A stretch of 64,000 nt of DNA from UBA11865 sp963749825 (GCA_963749825.1 CAVVOI010000014.1:310001-374000); one strand, 5' to 3'; counted from the stretch's first letter, positions 10,625-20,176 are shown. Translations and numbers: made by a program. The notes: generated from the sequence alone by a model not told the origin.

Positions 10625-13409
10625 AACAGCCGGAAATTATGCCAGTACACCTATTGTTGGGGAAACCTTGCAAACGATGAGTTCGTGGCGGGAACTTCCT
10701 GAAATCGGCCGCTTTGGCAAGCTCTTGGAGTCTGAAGGTGGCAGCGGCCGGGTACGGGTCCTAATCTGGGATGGTGTCTTAGAACTTATCGCACCACATG
10801 ATCCTCTAGAACTACCCGATGGGCAAGCCGATTCATTTAATGTTATTAGGCCACTCATCGGCTATGGTCCAGAGTCCATGTATGTCGTCTATAACCGCTT
10901 CTACCAACCGGAATTAGCCACAATTGAAGCGCGAAACGCATCACCGGATCGCTCGCATAACGAAACATTTGACGCGTTAGTTATCACGGGTGGTATCGGA
11001 TTCCTGGTTTGGCAATTCTTGTATTTAAGTGTGTTTTACTATGGATTTCGATGGCTTGGCGTAGTAAAAAGTTCGCGGGATAGAAATTGGCTTATCTTAC
11101 TGTGGATCGGGGGCGCAATTACCGGCGGTGTGGTTTTAACTCTCCTATTGGGCATGTCCTTTTTGGGCATCGCTATACCATTTGGAACTATTGCCGGTTT
11201 AGTCATTTATTTGATCTATTATGCATTGACCAGTCGGCCGGATGATACGGATAAGGAGATCAATCCTTTTGGTATCGACCGGCTGCTGATGATCGGGTTA
11301 ATCGCCGCCCTGATAGCCCACTATGTCGAAATACATTTCGGCATTGCCATCGCGGCAACGCGCACCTACTTCTTTGTCTATGCTGCCTTGATGTTCTTGG
11401 TTGGTTACTATTTGCCGCGAATAAGAGAGCAACAAGCGACTGTTCAGACCGAAACGCCTTTGAAAAGGACAAAACGCCGGCGCTCTCGAGCCAGCGGTGG
11501 TCGGTCGCCAGGTTGGGGTTCGGCTGCGCTGTCCTACGGCTTGGTTCTCGCCTTAATTATCGGCATTCTTGCATTTAATTTTCTTACCTTCTCATTACCG
11601 CCTGGAGAAGTCATCCAGTCGGCCGATCAAGTTCCAAGCCCCGGCCAGATCGTTTATCAATCTTTGTTTATTAACGTCGGATTGGGCTTCGTCGAATCAC
11701 CCTTTTTGTTTATATTGTTGGTAATGACTTGGATTTTGGGCAGTCTGGTCATGGTCAGCGAAATGGTTAAACTTGGACAAATCGGGTTGTCGGGATTTGT
11801 AGCTGAACTGCTGCCTGAAAGGCAGCGATTTGCTTTGTTTCTTGTGATCGCGTTGGCCTTAGTTTCTATCATCGCAGCCTTTATCCCAAGGCTGACAGCG
11901 GATGATCAAACGACCAGCCTTGTCTCCAGGATGGGTTTTTGGCTAACTCTGATATGGGCATCGATATGCATATGGGTCGCTGCCCGTCTTTTCCAAAATC
12001 CTTCAACTGGAAGGTTATATGCGGGGATAATTGGCTTAACCGGCATCGTTATATCGCTGCCAGTTTTGATAACTGGGGGAACCATTTTTGCCATTTTAAT
12101 AGCTGTTATTGGAGCAGGGATACTCTATCTTCTTTGGGATAAAGATTGGAAGAACTTGATAACGCCGGTAGGTGTCGTGTTTTTGGTTTCGATTTCCGCG
12201 GGCTTGCTATACGCCTATTTTCACGCATGGCAGCTGAGATCGGGTATTCTGCCGCCACCAGGAGTCAACGAAGCTACAGCTGCCACTGTCCGGCGAGTGC
12301 TTGAAACCGACCAGGCGGCGTCATTATTGACAACCTTCTATGTATTCGTTTTTACGATATTGGCGACAACGGCTTTGGCGTTGGTCTGGTCGAAGTTCTC
12401 ATCCAGCGACAGTTGGGCGAGCCTACCTGGTACCTTAGGATTTATTATTTTGATTCCTTTGGCCATTTATTTTATCAGCACGTCAAATCTGCGGGTTATT
12501 CAGGCCGATATTGTTTATAAACGGGCTGATCCCTGGGATAAACAAGCTGCGCAAACGGGCGACCCAAGTATGTGGGATAATGCGATAGCGATTTACGAAC
12601 ATGCTATCGAACTTGCCCCTCTTGAAGATTTTTATTACTTGTGGCTGGGAAGGGCATACCTGGAGCGATCAGGTGTTACGGGAGATCCGGCCGAGCAGGA
12701 ATCGCTTTTACAAATCGCCGAGGATCGCCTCAAGCAAGCTCAAGACATCAATCCTCTAAACACAGACCACACTGCAAATTTGGCCCGTCTGAATACACGC
12801 TGGGCCGAAATCGCTGAGGGTGATCAAAGGGCAGAGCGCGCTCGAATAGCTACAGATTATTACCAGATTGCTCTTTCTTTAAGCCCGAGCAACTCGGTGA
12901 TAAGAAACGAGTATGCCCGGCTGGCATTCATTCTGGAACAAGACTGTGATCGAGCTATGGCTCTGTATGACGAGTCGATCACTCGAGATCCTTATTACAC
13001 TGCTACCTATTTTGATCGAGCCGAAGTTTACAAGGCCTGTGCGGCTCTACAAGCGCCCGAAGATCAGGACGATTATTACGCAAGAGCTGCAGAAAGTATG
13101 GCCGATGCCCTTGATCGAAATCCTGGATCGCCCAGGCATTGGTTACAATTGGCAGAGATATATATCCGGTTGGGCCGGATAGACAAAGCCAATTCCGCGT
13201 ATGAGGAAACGATAAAACGAGCCGGTGACGATATGCCACCTTGGCAAATAGATTACACGATGGCTCAGTGGTATTTCGAGGAAGATGATCTAGAAAACGC
13301 TGGGATTTTTGGCGAAAAAGCTTTGGAAACGGCTCCACCAGATGCTGTTCCGATCATCCAACAATTCTTGTCTATGTTGGGATCCGGCAATACTGAAACA
13401 GAGGGCTGA
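10473..13409 (+). CDS. O-antigen-ligase-like membrane protein with C-terminal TPR repeats (main part)
   Basis: The 978-residue reading frame continues the 9530 gene after one frameshift; together they would give about 1290 residues. Residues 1-640 contain many hydrophobic segments (for example GFLVWQFLYLSVFYYGF and GAITGGVVLTLLLGMSF) around a periplasmic-type loop RDRNW. A basic cytoplasmic-like linker KRTKRRRSRASGG lies near residue 330. The last 300 residues are soluble and fold as TPR repeats: DNAIAIYEHAIELAPLEDFYYLWLGRAYLE, later copies around ATDYYQIALSLSPSN and WLQLAEIYIRLGRIDKA. This architecture (ligase-like membrane core plus TPR) is common in Chloroflexota-type genomes. It lies directly upstream of a WecA-like gene, which fits glycan assembly. 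Confidence 0.75.
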   Translation: MAVFAGMVSLLVIVILVMALAKRGWNWLWLSWIFLAVLLAGVLGLFNIGSETAGNYASTPIVGETLQTMSSWRELPEIGRFGKLLESEGGSGRVRVLIWDGVLELIAPHDPLELPDGQADSFNVIRPLIGYGPESMYVVYNRFYQPELATIEARNASPDRSHNETFDALVITGGIGFLVWQFLYLSVFYYGFRWLGVVKSSRDRNWLILLWIGGAITGGVVLTLLLGMSFLGIAIPFGTIAGLVIYLIYYALTSRPDDTDKEINPFGIDRLLMIGLIAALIAHYVEIHFGIAIAATRTYFFVYAALMFLVGYYLPRIREQQATVQTETPLKRTKRRRSRASGGRSPGWGSAALSYGLVLALIIGILAFNFLTFSLPPGEVIQSADQVPSPGQIVYQSLFINVGLGFVESPFLFILLVMTWILGSLVMVSEMVKLGQIGLSGFVAELLPERQRFALFLVIALALVSIIAAFIPRLTADDQTTSLVSRMGFWLTLIWASICIWVAARLFQNPSTGRLYAGIIGLTGIVISLPVLITGGTIFAILIAVIGAGILYLLWDKDWKNLITPVGVVFLVSISAGLLYAYFHAWQLRSGILPPPGVNEATAATVRRVLETDQAASLLTTFYVFVFTILATTALALVWSKFSSSDSWASLPGTLGFIILIPLAIYFISTSNLRVIQADIVYKRADPWDKQAAQTGDPSMWDNAIAIYEHAIELAPLEDFYYLWLGRAYLERSGVTGDPAEQESLLQIAEDRLKQAQDINPLNTDHTANLARLNTRWAEIAEGDQRAERARIATDYYQIALSLSPSNSVIRNEYARLAFILEQDCDRAMALYDESITRDPYYTATYFDRAEVYKACAALQAPEDQDDYYARAAESMADALDRNPGSPRHWLQLAEIYIRLGRIDKANSAYEETIKRAGDDMPPWQIDYTMAQWYFEEDDLENAGIFGEKALETAPPDAVPIIQQFLSMLGSGNTETEG

Positions 13410-13437
13410 GCTTAGTCAGGCGCGAAAGAGTGAAGAT

Positions 13438-14457
13438 GTGCGAGTATTTGTCATTATTTTCCTAACAGCGCTGACTTTGGCGGCAATCAGTACCCCGCTC
13501 ATTCGCCGGCTTGCTGTATGGACGGGATTCGTGGATATGCCTGCCGGCCGGAAATTACACAATGCTCCTATGCCATTGCTTGGGGGACTCGCGATTGCCG
13601 CCAGCGCGCTCATAGCATTTCTACTCTTGGTTTCGATTCTGCCAATAACCTTCCTTGCTACATCGGTAATCGGCGCCGTTCTGGCCTGCGGAATTATCAT
13701 TATCGTAGGATTAGTCGACGATCGTCGTCATTTACCAGCCTGGGTGAAATTTGCAGGCCAACTAATCGCGGCCTTGATCTTGATTTATGCTGGTGTTCAA
13801 GTCCGCCTAGGTATCCCCGTATGGCTCAATGTAGCCCTAACGGTCGTGTGGCTAGTGGGCATCACGAATGCCATGAACTTCATGGATAATATGGATGGTT
13901 TAAGCGCCGGTGTAAGCGCTGTGGCCGCGGCATTTATCTTGTTGTTAGCTGCATTCAATAATCAGCATTTGGTCGCGGCCTTGGCGGCTGGCATTTTAGG
14001 AGCTTGCCTGGGTTTCTTGCGCTACAATTTCAAACCGGCGCGGATTTTTATGGGTGATACAGGTTCCATGTTTCTAGGCTTCTTATTGGCTGTGTTATGC
14101 ATCCAATTGCGATTTCCCGATAACGTAAACTTTGTGACTTGGATGATCCCAGTGTTTATCATGGGGCTGCCCATTTTCGATACGACTTTAGTTGTCATCT
14201 CTCGCATGAGAAGACATGTGAATCCGCTGACGACCGCCGGTAAAGATCACTTGAGCCACCGGCTGGTTAATCGTGGATTCACTCAGCGCGAGGCGGTCCT
14301 AATTCTTTATTTGATTGCTGGAACTTTTGGGATGGTCGGTTTGTTTATCACCAGTGCCGATGTTCTCGAGGGCTATGTACTAGGTATTTCAGTATTTGTA
14401 ATTGGATTGCTTGCCATTTGGCAGTTAGAGAGGCGCACTCTCTTGGATGATGCTTAA
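13438..14457 (+). CDS. WecA/TagO-like undecaprenyl-phosphate sugar-1-phosphate transferase
   Basis: A polytopic enzyme of the MraY/WecA/TagO family that moves a HexNAc-1-phosphate from its UDP-sugar to undecaprenyl phosphate, the first membrane step of glycan or teichoic-acid synthesis. Diagnostic motifs are VDMPAGRKLHNAPMPLLGG near the N-terminus, the catalytic NAMNFMDNMDGLSAG, the metal site FMGDTGSMFLGF, and the C-terminal HLSHRLVNRGFTQREAV. About ten hydrophobic segments are visible. The frame is open further upstream into the preceding gene, but GTG 13438 (VRVFVIIFL) puts the first membrane segment at the N-terminus and has AAAGAG 8 bases before it. About 339 residues. Confidence 0.88.
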   Translation: MRVFVIIFLTALTLAAISTPLIRRLAVWTGFVDMPAGRKLHNAPMPLLGGLAIAASALIAFLLLVSILPITFLATSVIGAVLACGIIIIVGLVDDRRHLPAWVKFAGQLIAALILIYAGVQVRLGIPVWLNVALTVVWLVGITNAMNFMDNMDGLSAGVSAVAAAFILLLAAFNNQHLVAALAAGILGACLGFLRYNFKPARIFMGDTGSMFLGFLLAVLCIQLRFPDNVNFVTWMIPVFIMGLPIFDTTLVVISRMRRHVNPLTTAGKDHLSHRLVNRGFTQREAVLILYLIAGTFGMVGLFITSADVLEGYVLGISVFVIGLLAIWQLERRTLLDDA

Positions 14458-14468
14458 GAAAAGGAACG

Positions 14469-15209
14469 ATGGCAAAAAAGGTAATGTCAAGACAAAATAC
14501 AAAAGCATATGAAAAACGCAGGCAAGAGGAAAAACTAAAGCAACAGGCGCGGCGGAACTGGATTATCGCCGTGGTTATCTTGGTCGTGGCGGTTATTGTC
14601 GTAGGACTGTTCCTATGGCAGCGCTCGGGTGAGAGTGAGAGTGAGGGTGAAAATGAGGGTGAGTTGATGGAAGCGACCCATGCTCTTTCCACAATGGAGC
14701 CAGCAGATCGTCTTGACTATTATGAGGCGTATCCTGAGCTAGTGATTGACACCTCGCGAAATTACAAGGCTATCATCCGAACAAATAAGGGTGATATTCG
14801 ACTACAGCTTTTTGCCGAATCATCTCCGTTGGCTGTAAACAACTTTGTTTTTTTGGCCAATGAGGGCTTTTATGACGGCCTAACTTTTCATAGAGTCTTA
14901 GAAGATTTTATGGCCCAGGGAGGCGATCCCACGGGACTAGGGTTCGGGGGACCGGGCTACCAATTTGCGGATGAGACAGAAAACGGTCTGCAGTTCGATC
15001 GGCCGGGTTTGCTGGCGATGGCGAACGCAGGTCCAAATACGAATGGGAGCCAATTCTTCATCACCTTTAAGGAAACACCCCACTTAAACGGCTTGCACAC
15101 GATATTTGGTGAGGTGGTGGAAGGAGAAGAAGTATTGGGATTGTTGCAGCGGGTACAGCCGGGCGAACCGGGAGATGTGATCGAGCGAGTCGAAATATTC
15201 GTCTATTAA
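14469..15209 (+). CDS. Membrane-anchored cyclophilin-type peptidyl-prolyl isomerase
   Basis: A cyclophilin that catalyses cis-trans isomerisation of prolyl bonds during protein folding. The first 35 residues are strongly basic, then IIAVVILVVAVIVVGLFLW forms one membrane anchor and an acidic linker follows (SESEGENEGE). The catalytic domain (about residues 95-246) has LAVNNFVFLANEGFYDGLTF, FHRVLEDFMAQGGDPTG with the active-site Arg, ANAGPNTNGSQFFIT, and LNGLHTIFGEV. The domain would face outside the cytoplasm. ATG 14469 has AAAGGA 6 bases upstream. Confidence 0.92.
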   Translation: MAKKVMSRQNTKAYEKRRQEEKLKQQARRNWIIAVVILVVAVIVVGLFLWQRSGESESEGENEGELMEATHALSTMEPADRLDYYEAYPELVIDTSRNYKAIIRTNKGDIRLQLFAESSPLAVNNFVFLANEGFYDGLTFHRVLEDFMAQGGDPTGLGFGGPGYQFADETENGLQFDRPGLLAMANAGPNTNGSQFFITFKETPHLNGLHTIFGEVVEGEEVLGLLQRVQPGEPGDVIERVEIFVY

Positions 15210-15214
15210 GTCGT

Positions 15215-15243
15215 TTGACCGGCCCTGGGCCTCTTGTTATACT
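15215..15243 (+). promoter_or_regulatory. Sigma-70-type promoter of the valS leader
   Basis: TTGACC (15215-15220) and TATACT (15238-15243) are separated by exactly 17 bases, matching the consensus at 5 of 6 positions in each box. Transcription would start near 15250, at the beginning of the T-box leader. Confidence 0.75.
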
Positions 15244-15249
15244 ACCGCG

Positions 15250-15525
15250 CAATTAAAAATTGAAAGACTGTGAATGGGAGGAGTAGGTAATTATCGGCCT
15301 CTAGAGAGCGCGTGTAGGTGCTGAAAATCGCGCAGGTGTGGATTACTGAATGTCGCCCAGGAGTTTCCTTGCTGAATCTCACGCATTATTGATCTAGAGT
15401 AAGCAAGGACGGTTTGACCCGTTATCGTTTTTTTGAGAGCCAGGCTTTGAAGATTAGAGGCTGGAATGAAGGTGGTACCGCGAGAGAACGACTCTCTCGT
15501 CCTTATTATGGACGAGAGAGTTTTT
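15250..15525 (+). promoter_or_regulatory. T-box riboswitch (valine, GUC specifier)
   Basis: This untranslated leader senses uncharged tRNA-Val and controls valS. Stem I is recognisable by AGAGAGCGCG at 15303-15312 and the GGTG loop region. The specifier loop follows as GAATGTCGCCCAGGAG, placing the Val codon GTC at 15352-15354. The T-box core AAGGTGGTACCGCG lies at 15469-15482; its TGGT would pair with the free ACCA end of uncharged tRNA-Val. A perfect 11-bp terminator stem CTCTCTCGTCC / GGACGAGAGAG (15492-15520) with five T residues follows, and the T-box side can form the competing antiterminator. Confidence 0.93.
15492..15525 (+). terminator. Regulated intrinsic terminator of the valS T-box
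   Basis: A perfect 11-bp stem with a 7-base loop TTATTAT is followed by TTTTT. It is the terminator half of the T-box switch and would end transcription when tRNA-Val is fully charged. Confidence 0.9.
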
Positions 15526-15582
15526 GATTTTAAAGAAAGAGATGCACGGGATCGAGCAAATGCTAAATGGAGAGACGCTGAT

Positions 15583-18273
15583 ATGAATAAAATGCCGCGA
15601 GCATATGACTTCACTGAAACGGAGCAGCGGATATATGAATGGTGGGAGGAAAACGGCTGGTTTAAACCAGAAACCAGGCCATCGACAGCCGAACCATTCG
15701 TTATTTCCATTCCACCGCCCAACATCACAGGTGAACTACATCAGGGTCATGCGCTGTTTGTAGCCGTTGAAGATTTGATGATTCGTCAAGCTCGAATGGC
15801 AGGAAAAGCCGCGTTGTGGGTGCCCGGTACTGATCATGCCGGCATCGCTACTCAACTGCAGATCGAAAAACAGTTAAAGATCGAGGGACTAAGTCGCGAA
15901 GAGATCGGTCGTGAAGCATTTTTGGAGCGGACATGGGAATGGAAGGCGAAATACGGCAGCTATATTACCAAACAACTTCGACGGTTAGGTGCATCCTGTG
16001 ATTGGGACCGGGAACGATTTACCTTCGACGAAGGGCTTTCAACCGCAGTGCGGGAATCCTTTGTGCGCCTCTACAGGCTGGGTTTGATTTATCAGGGAGA
16101 ATATCTGGTCAATTGGTCGCCGGGTTTACAAACGGCGGTTTCAGATCTGGAAGTCGAATATGCAGAAGAGCCCGGTGTCTTGTACTTTTTTAACTATCCG
16201 GTGGACGGCGGTGAGCTTATACCGGTTGCCACGACGCGACCTGAGACGATCCTTGGTGATACTGCTGTTGCCGTGCATCCAGAGGATAGCAGATATGCTG
16301 CCTTGATCGGAAAAACCGCCTATGTGCCAATCCTCAATCGTCCAATTCCGATAATTGCAGATGAGTATGTCGATATGAGTTTTGGTACGGGGGCTTTGAA
16401 GGTCACACCCGGTCACGATCCAAATGATTTTGAAATCGGCAAGCGCCATAATCTTGAAATCGTTAACGTGATGATGAAAGATGCTACCATGAGTGAAGCG
16501 GCCGGTCCCTACCATGGCCTAGACCGGATTGTTTGTCGCAAGAAGCTATGGGCAGATATGTCGGATGCTGAGCTAACTATTCGTGAGGAGGCGTACACAA
16601 TCAGTGTTCCTCGCAGCCAGCGAGGCGGTGAAATCATTGAGCCTATGGTTAGTCGTCAATGGTTCGTCAATGCTGAGCCTATGGCAAAAATGGCCCTTGC
16701 GGCCGTGAAAAGCGGCCGGATCAAAATCGTACCGGAAAGATTCGGTAAAGTCTGGGAGAATTGGCTGGAGAATATCCAACCCTGGTGCATTAGTCGCCAG
16801 TTGTGGTGGGGACACCGGATCCCGGTCTGGTATTGTTCGGAAGAGGGTCATATGACGGTAGCTAAAACCGATCCGCTTGAGTGTGGGGTTTGTGGCAGCC
16901 AGAATATCGGTCAAGATCCAGATGTTTTAGACACTTGGTTCAGCAGCGCCCTGTGGCCGTTTTCCACTTTGGGATGGCCTGAGAAAACACCTGATCTGGA
17001 AAGATTTTACCCGACCGACGTTTTAGAAACCGGCTATGATATTCTGTTCTTCTGGGTTGCCCGAATGGTCATGACCGCAGCCATGTATACGAACGACGTC
17101 CCATTTCATACCATCTATCTCCATGGTTTAGTGAGAGATGAACAAGGGCGAAAAATGAGCAAGTCCATCGGCAATGTGGTCGATCCCTTGGAAGTAATGG
17201 GGGAATATGGGACTGATGCGTTGCGGTTTACCTTGTTGACGGGCAGTACCCCTGGCAACGACCTCAATCTTTCACTGGCGAAAGTGGCCAGTCATCGAAA
17301 CTTTGCCAATAAGATCTGGAATCTGGCGCGGTTCGTAGTCCATTCGCTGGAAGAGTTGGCGGTAAAGGATGGCCTAGTCGTTGGGGGCTCACTTGAATAT
17401 ACGGCGGCAGATAAGTGGATTTTGACCGGCCTTGAAGAATTGAAGAGAAACGTGAACCGGCTATTTAGCAACTACCTCTATGGGGAGGCGGGCCGGCAAA
17501 TTCATGAGTTTCTGTGGGGTGATTTTGCCGATTGGTACGTTGAGGTTGCCAAAGTCCAAATGAGGGAAGAAGGGAGTCAAGCCAGCTCGACGATGCAGGT
17601 GTTATTTGATGGGCTGGACACGTGCTTAAGACTTTTGCACCCATTCATCCCATTTGTCACAGAAGAGACCTGGCAACAATTACGGCAGGCATTCCAATCG
17701 GCCGACCTTGGGATTGGTCCCGCAGATGGCTGGAGCGATGCACTAATAGTTGCCAATTGGCCTGAAGCTGGATCAGAAACGGATAAGGAGTTTATATCGG
17801 CCGCGACAGAATTTGAGCGCATGCGTCAGCTCATACGCAGTATTCGAGCTGCCCGGTCAGAGTACAATGTCGAACCCGGTCGATTTGTTCCAGCGACTAT
17901 TGTCGTCGGTGAAAAAGCGCCGTTCTACGAGAATCAGAAATCCGTTTTGGTTCAGTTGGCTCGCCTTGATGAATCAAACTTGAGGATTCTATCAGCGTCT
18001 GAATCTCCAGAAGTAGATGTTGTTACGATTTCCATGGGAGACATTATCGCCTATCTGCCTCTTACAGGATTGGTAGATATCGAGAAAGAAAAAACTCGTC
18101 TAAAAAACGAGCTCTCGGAACTAGAGAAACAAATAGCTCGCTTGTCTGGTTTATTGGATAGCGAATTTTCGCAAAAAGCGCCTGAGAATGTCATTCGACG
18201 CGAGCGCGATAAGTTGAAGATATTCCAAGCTAGCCAGCGGGAAGTAAAAGATCGCTTGGACGCGCTCGGTTGA
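15583..18273 (+). CDS. valS: Valyl-tRNA synthetase
   Basis: This class I aminoacyl-tRNA synthetase charges tRNA-Val in the cytoplasm. The visible order is as in other ValRS: the PPPNITGELHQGHAL active-site block (residues about 43-57; HQGH in place of HIGH), DHAGIATQ, the CP1 editing domain with TTRPETILGDTAVAVHP, ISRQLWWGHRIPVW, DVLDTWFSSALWPF, KMSKS at 524-528, anticodon-binding domain, and a C-terminal coiled coil (IEKEKTRLKNELSELEKQI). It is 896 residues long. The frame is open from 15466, but that lies inside the T-box; ATG 15583 with GGAGA 10 bases upstream is the logical start. Intact and regulated by the T-box leader. Confidence 0.97.
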   Translation: MNKMPRAYDFTETEQRIYEWWEENGWFKPETRPSTAEPFVISIPPPNITGELHQGHALFVAVEDLMIRQARMAGKAALWVPGTDHAGIATQLQIEKQLKIEGLSREEIGREAFLERTWEWKAKYGSYITKQLRRLGASCDWDRERFTFDEGLSTAVRESFVRLYRLGLIYQGEYLVNWSPGLQTAVSDLEVEYAEEPGVLYFFNYPVDGGELIPVATTRPETILGDTAVAVHPEDSRYAALIGKTAYVPILNRPIPIIADEYVDMSFGTGALKVTPGHDPNDFEIGKRHNLEIVNVMMKDATMSEAAGPYHGLDRIVCRKKLWADMSDAELTIREEAYTISVPRSQRGGEIIEPMVSRQWFVNAEPMAKMALAAVKSGRIKIVPERFGKVWENWLENIQPWCISRQLWWGHRIPVWYCSEEGHMTVAKTDPLECGVCGSQNIGQDPDVLDTWFSSALWPFSTLGWPEKTPDLERFYPTDVLETGYDILFFWVARMVMTAAMYTNDVPFHTIYLHGLVRDEQGRKMSKSIGNVVDPLEVMGEYGTDALRFTLLTGSTPGNDLNLSLAKVASHRNFANKIWNLARFVVHSLEELAVKDGLVVGGSLEYTAADKWILTGLEELKRNVNRLFSNYLYGEAGRQIHEFLWGDFADWYVEVAKVQMREEGSQASSTMQVLFDGLDTCLRLLHPFIPFVTEETWQQLRQAFQSADLGIGPADGWSDALIVANWPEAGSETDKEFISAATEFERMRQLIRSIRAARSEYNVEPGRFVPATIVVGEKAPFYENQKSVLVQLARLDESNLRILSASESPEVDVVTISMGDIIAYLPLTGLVDIEKEKTRLKNELSELEKQIARLSGLLDSEFSQKAPENVIRRERDKLKIFQASQREVKDRLDALG

Positions 18274-18347
18274 TCACGACACTTGCCGACAGTGAAGAAT
18301 AGATTAGGAAAATCACCAATCAAGCGCACATATTGGGTGAGGACAGC

Positions 18348-18683
18348 ATGCAAAATTCCAGACCAAAGCAGGTAACCGCCGACAGAAATCAAGGGGTTTT
18401 GATTATTATTTGGGATGATGGGCATGAGAGTCGCTATCCCTTTGCCGGACTTCGAGTAGTTTGCCCCTGCGTTGAATGCCGCGGCGGTCATCAGTACATG
18501 GGCCAAGCTCTGGATCCAGCAGTTGTTCGTGATACGCCACCATCGGATATTACACTCAATGGGCTTGATGCGGTGGGCGCGTATGCTCTGCAAATGCAGT
18601 GGAGTGACGGACATTCGACGGGCATTTATTCCTGGGAAATGTTAAGGAATGCCTGTCCGTGCGAAATATGTCTTGGTGATTGA
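18348..18683 (+). CDS. DUF971 domain protein
   Basis: A 111-residue DUF971 (gamma-butyrobetaine hydroxylase-like N-terminal) protein. The visible pattern is LIIIWDDGHESRYPFAGLRVVCPC, CRGGHQYMG, then VGAYALQMQWSDGHSTGIYSW and NACPCEIC. The paired Cys clusters (CPCVEC, CPCEIC) suggest a metal or Fe-S-related role. Related stand-alone proteins are often near Fe-S or energy-metabolism genes, but the molecular function is not established. ATG 18348 follows GTGAGGAC, a usable Shine-Dalgarno; the TTG at 18333 is less likely. It lies 75 bases after valS, probably in the same transcript. Confidence 0.82.
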   Translation: MQNSRPKQVTADRNQGVLIIIWDDGHESRYPFAGLRVVCPCVECRGGHQYMGQALDPAVVRDTPPSDITLNGLDAVGAYALQMQWSDGHSTGIYSWEMLRNACPCEICLGD

Positions 18684-18793
18684 TCATCCAACGAGGCCTT
18701 GTCCGCTCTCAATCGCGTAGTGCGGTGATAGAATTCCAATATAGCCGTCAGCCGATGGCGAAATCTCTGATGACTCGCTCCAGGTAAATTGAT

Positions 18794-19990
18794 ATGGATG
18801 CAGAAAGAAGTAAGTTAGAAGATATTCAAACTGACCTCGTCCATTCCGGCGATGGCCAAAATCCATCAGGAGGAGTTGCGTCACCCATCTACCAGATCTC
18901 TACTTATCGTTTTAATGATCCTACTGAAATCGCCGAGGCAATGGTAGCTGAAGCCCATCCGGAATACTATGGTCGTTACGGGTCCCCAAATACAAAGCAA
19001 GTTGAGGAAACTGTGGCAAAACTGGAGGGTGGGGAGGCGGCATTAGCGGTTGCTTCAGGCATGGCAGCCGTGTCGCTTGTCTTGCTAGGTTGCTTGGAGG
19101 CTGGAGATCATATTGTTGCTCAACGCTCCTTGTATCCAACGACCTACAAGCTATTGCATCATAAACTACCAGAATTCGGAGTGACGACTACCTTTGTCGA
19201 CCAGACAAATCCGGATGAATTTGCCAGGGCGATTGAAGCTAATACACGTATGATTTATGTTGAAACGCCCTCGAACCCAACCCTAACCTTGACGGATCTT
19301 GAGTCGGTTTCAGCGATCGCATCCGCACACGATTTACTAGCAGTGGCTGATAATACCTTCGCTACGCCCTTTAACCAGCAACCCCTATCCGTTGGATACA
19401 ATATTGTCCTGCATAGCGCTACGAAGTATCTTTCGGGCCATTCGGACGTGGTTGCTGGCATTGTCGTTAGCGATAAGGTGACGATATCTGAGTTGTGGCA
19501 AAATCACATATTGTTGGGCGGGCTATTGCATCCTATGGAGGCCTGGCTCTTGAGCCGTGGACTTAAGACATTCGGCCTGCGAATGGTCCGGCACAATGCA
19601 AATGCCATGGCCGTCGCCAATTTCCTTGAGGCTCACCCAGCGATTCTAAACGTATTCTATCCGGGGCTAAATAGTCATACCCAGCTCGAGCTAGCCCAAA
19701 AACAGATGCCAGGTGGTTTTGGGGGCATGGTTAGTTTTGAGGTACGCGGTGGATATCAGGCTGCACAAATACTGCTTAAGCGACTTAAGCTGATTAGCTT
19801 GGCAGTTAGCTTAGGCGGCGTGCATTCATTGATTACACATCCAGCAAGCACCATATCGGCCGTGCAATCCCCAGAAGAAATCGAATCCAGCGGCGTCCGG
19901 CCAGGACTCCTGAGGTTGTCGGTAGGCCTTGAATCCAGTGCCGATATTATTGAGGATTTGAAGCATGGTCTGTTAACCTTAAAAAGTTGA
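18794..19990 (+). CDS. Cys/Met-metabolism PLP enzyme (cystathionine gamma-synthase/lyase-like)
   Basis: A 398-residue fold-type I PLP enzyme of the transsulfuration family. Motifs: YGRYGSPNTKQVEETVAKLEGG, ASGMAAVSLVLLG (phosphate-binding), YVETPSNPTLTLTDL, AVADNTFATPFNQQPL, and the Schiff-base lysine K211 in SATKYLSGHSDVVAG. The C-terminus has SLAVSLGGVHSLITHPAS. Members catalyse cystathionine gamma-synthase, gamma-lyase, methionine gamma-lyase or O-acetylhomoserine sulfhydrylase reactions, which cannot be separated by eye. No sulfur-assimilation partners flank it and no SAM riboswitch is apparent upstream. Confidence 0.88.
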   Translation: MDAERSKLEDIQTDLVHSGDGQNPSGGVASPIYQISTYRFNDPTEIAEAMVAEAHPEYYGRYGSPNTKQVEETVAKLEGGEAALAVASGMAAVSLVLLGCLEAGDHIVAQRSLYPTTYKLLHHKLPEFGVTTTFVDQTNPDEFARAIEANTRMIYVETPSNPTLTLTDLESVSAIASAHDLLAVADNTFATPFNQQPLSVGYNIVLHSATKYLSGHSDVVAGIVVSDKVTISELWQNHILLGGLLHPMEAWLLSRGLKTFGLRMVRHNANAMAVANFLEAHPAILNVFYPGLNSHTQLELAQKQMPGGFGGMVSFEVRGGYQAAQILLKRLKLISLAVSLGGVHSLITHPASTISAVQSPEEIESSGVRPGLLRLSVGLESSADIIEDLKHGLLTLKS

Positions 19991-20096
19991 TAAATGTTTT
20001 GCTTTAGCATCGATTTAATACCAAAAGTTGTTGCCTGATATCATGTGTAGCAGTAGTATAGAGATGTGGCGCATTAATAGGTTTTTCTCTGAAGAT

Positions 20097-20130
20097 AATG
20101 AGAAAGGAGCGATTTTTATTTCGCCTCATT
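20097..20130 (+). other. Imperfect hairpin in leader of the 20177 gene
   Basis: AATGAG (20097-20102) pairs with CTCATT (20125-20130), and an inner GCGA pairs with TCGC around an 8-base T-rich loop; an AAAGGA sits in the asymmetric internal loop. There is no ATG close to it, so the role is unclear. The rest of the gap 19991-20176 shows nothing else recognisable. Confidence 0.3.
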
Positions 20131-20176
20131 GTTAGAAATCCAATCCGTTTACCCCAAGGATATCAGGTGGTGAATT

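Noticed and set aside
15466..15582. Upstream start for valS at 15466
   Set aside because: It would make the T-box core and terminator part of the protein; ATG 15583 has a ribosome site and fits the family N-terminus.
15291..15728. 145-residue minus-strand open frame across the T-box
   Set aside because: The region is fully explained by the T-box leader and the start of valS on the plus strand.
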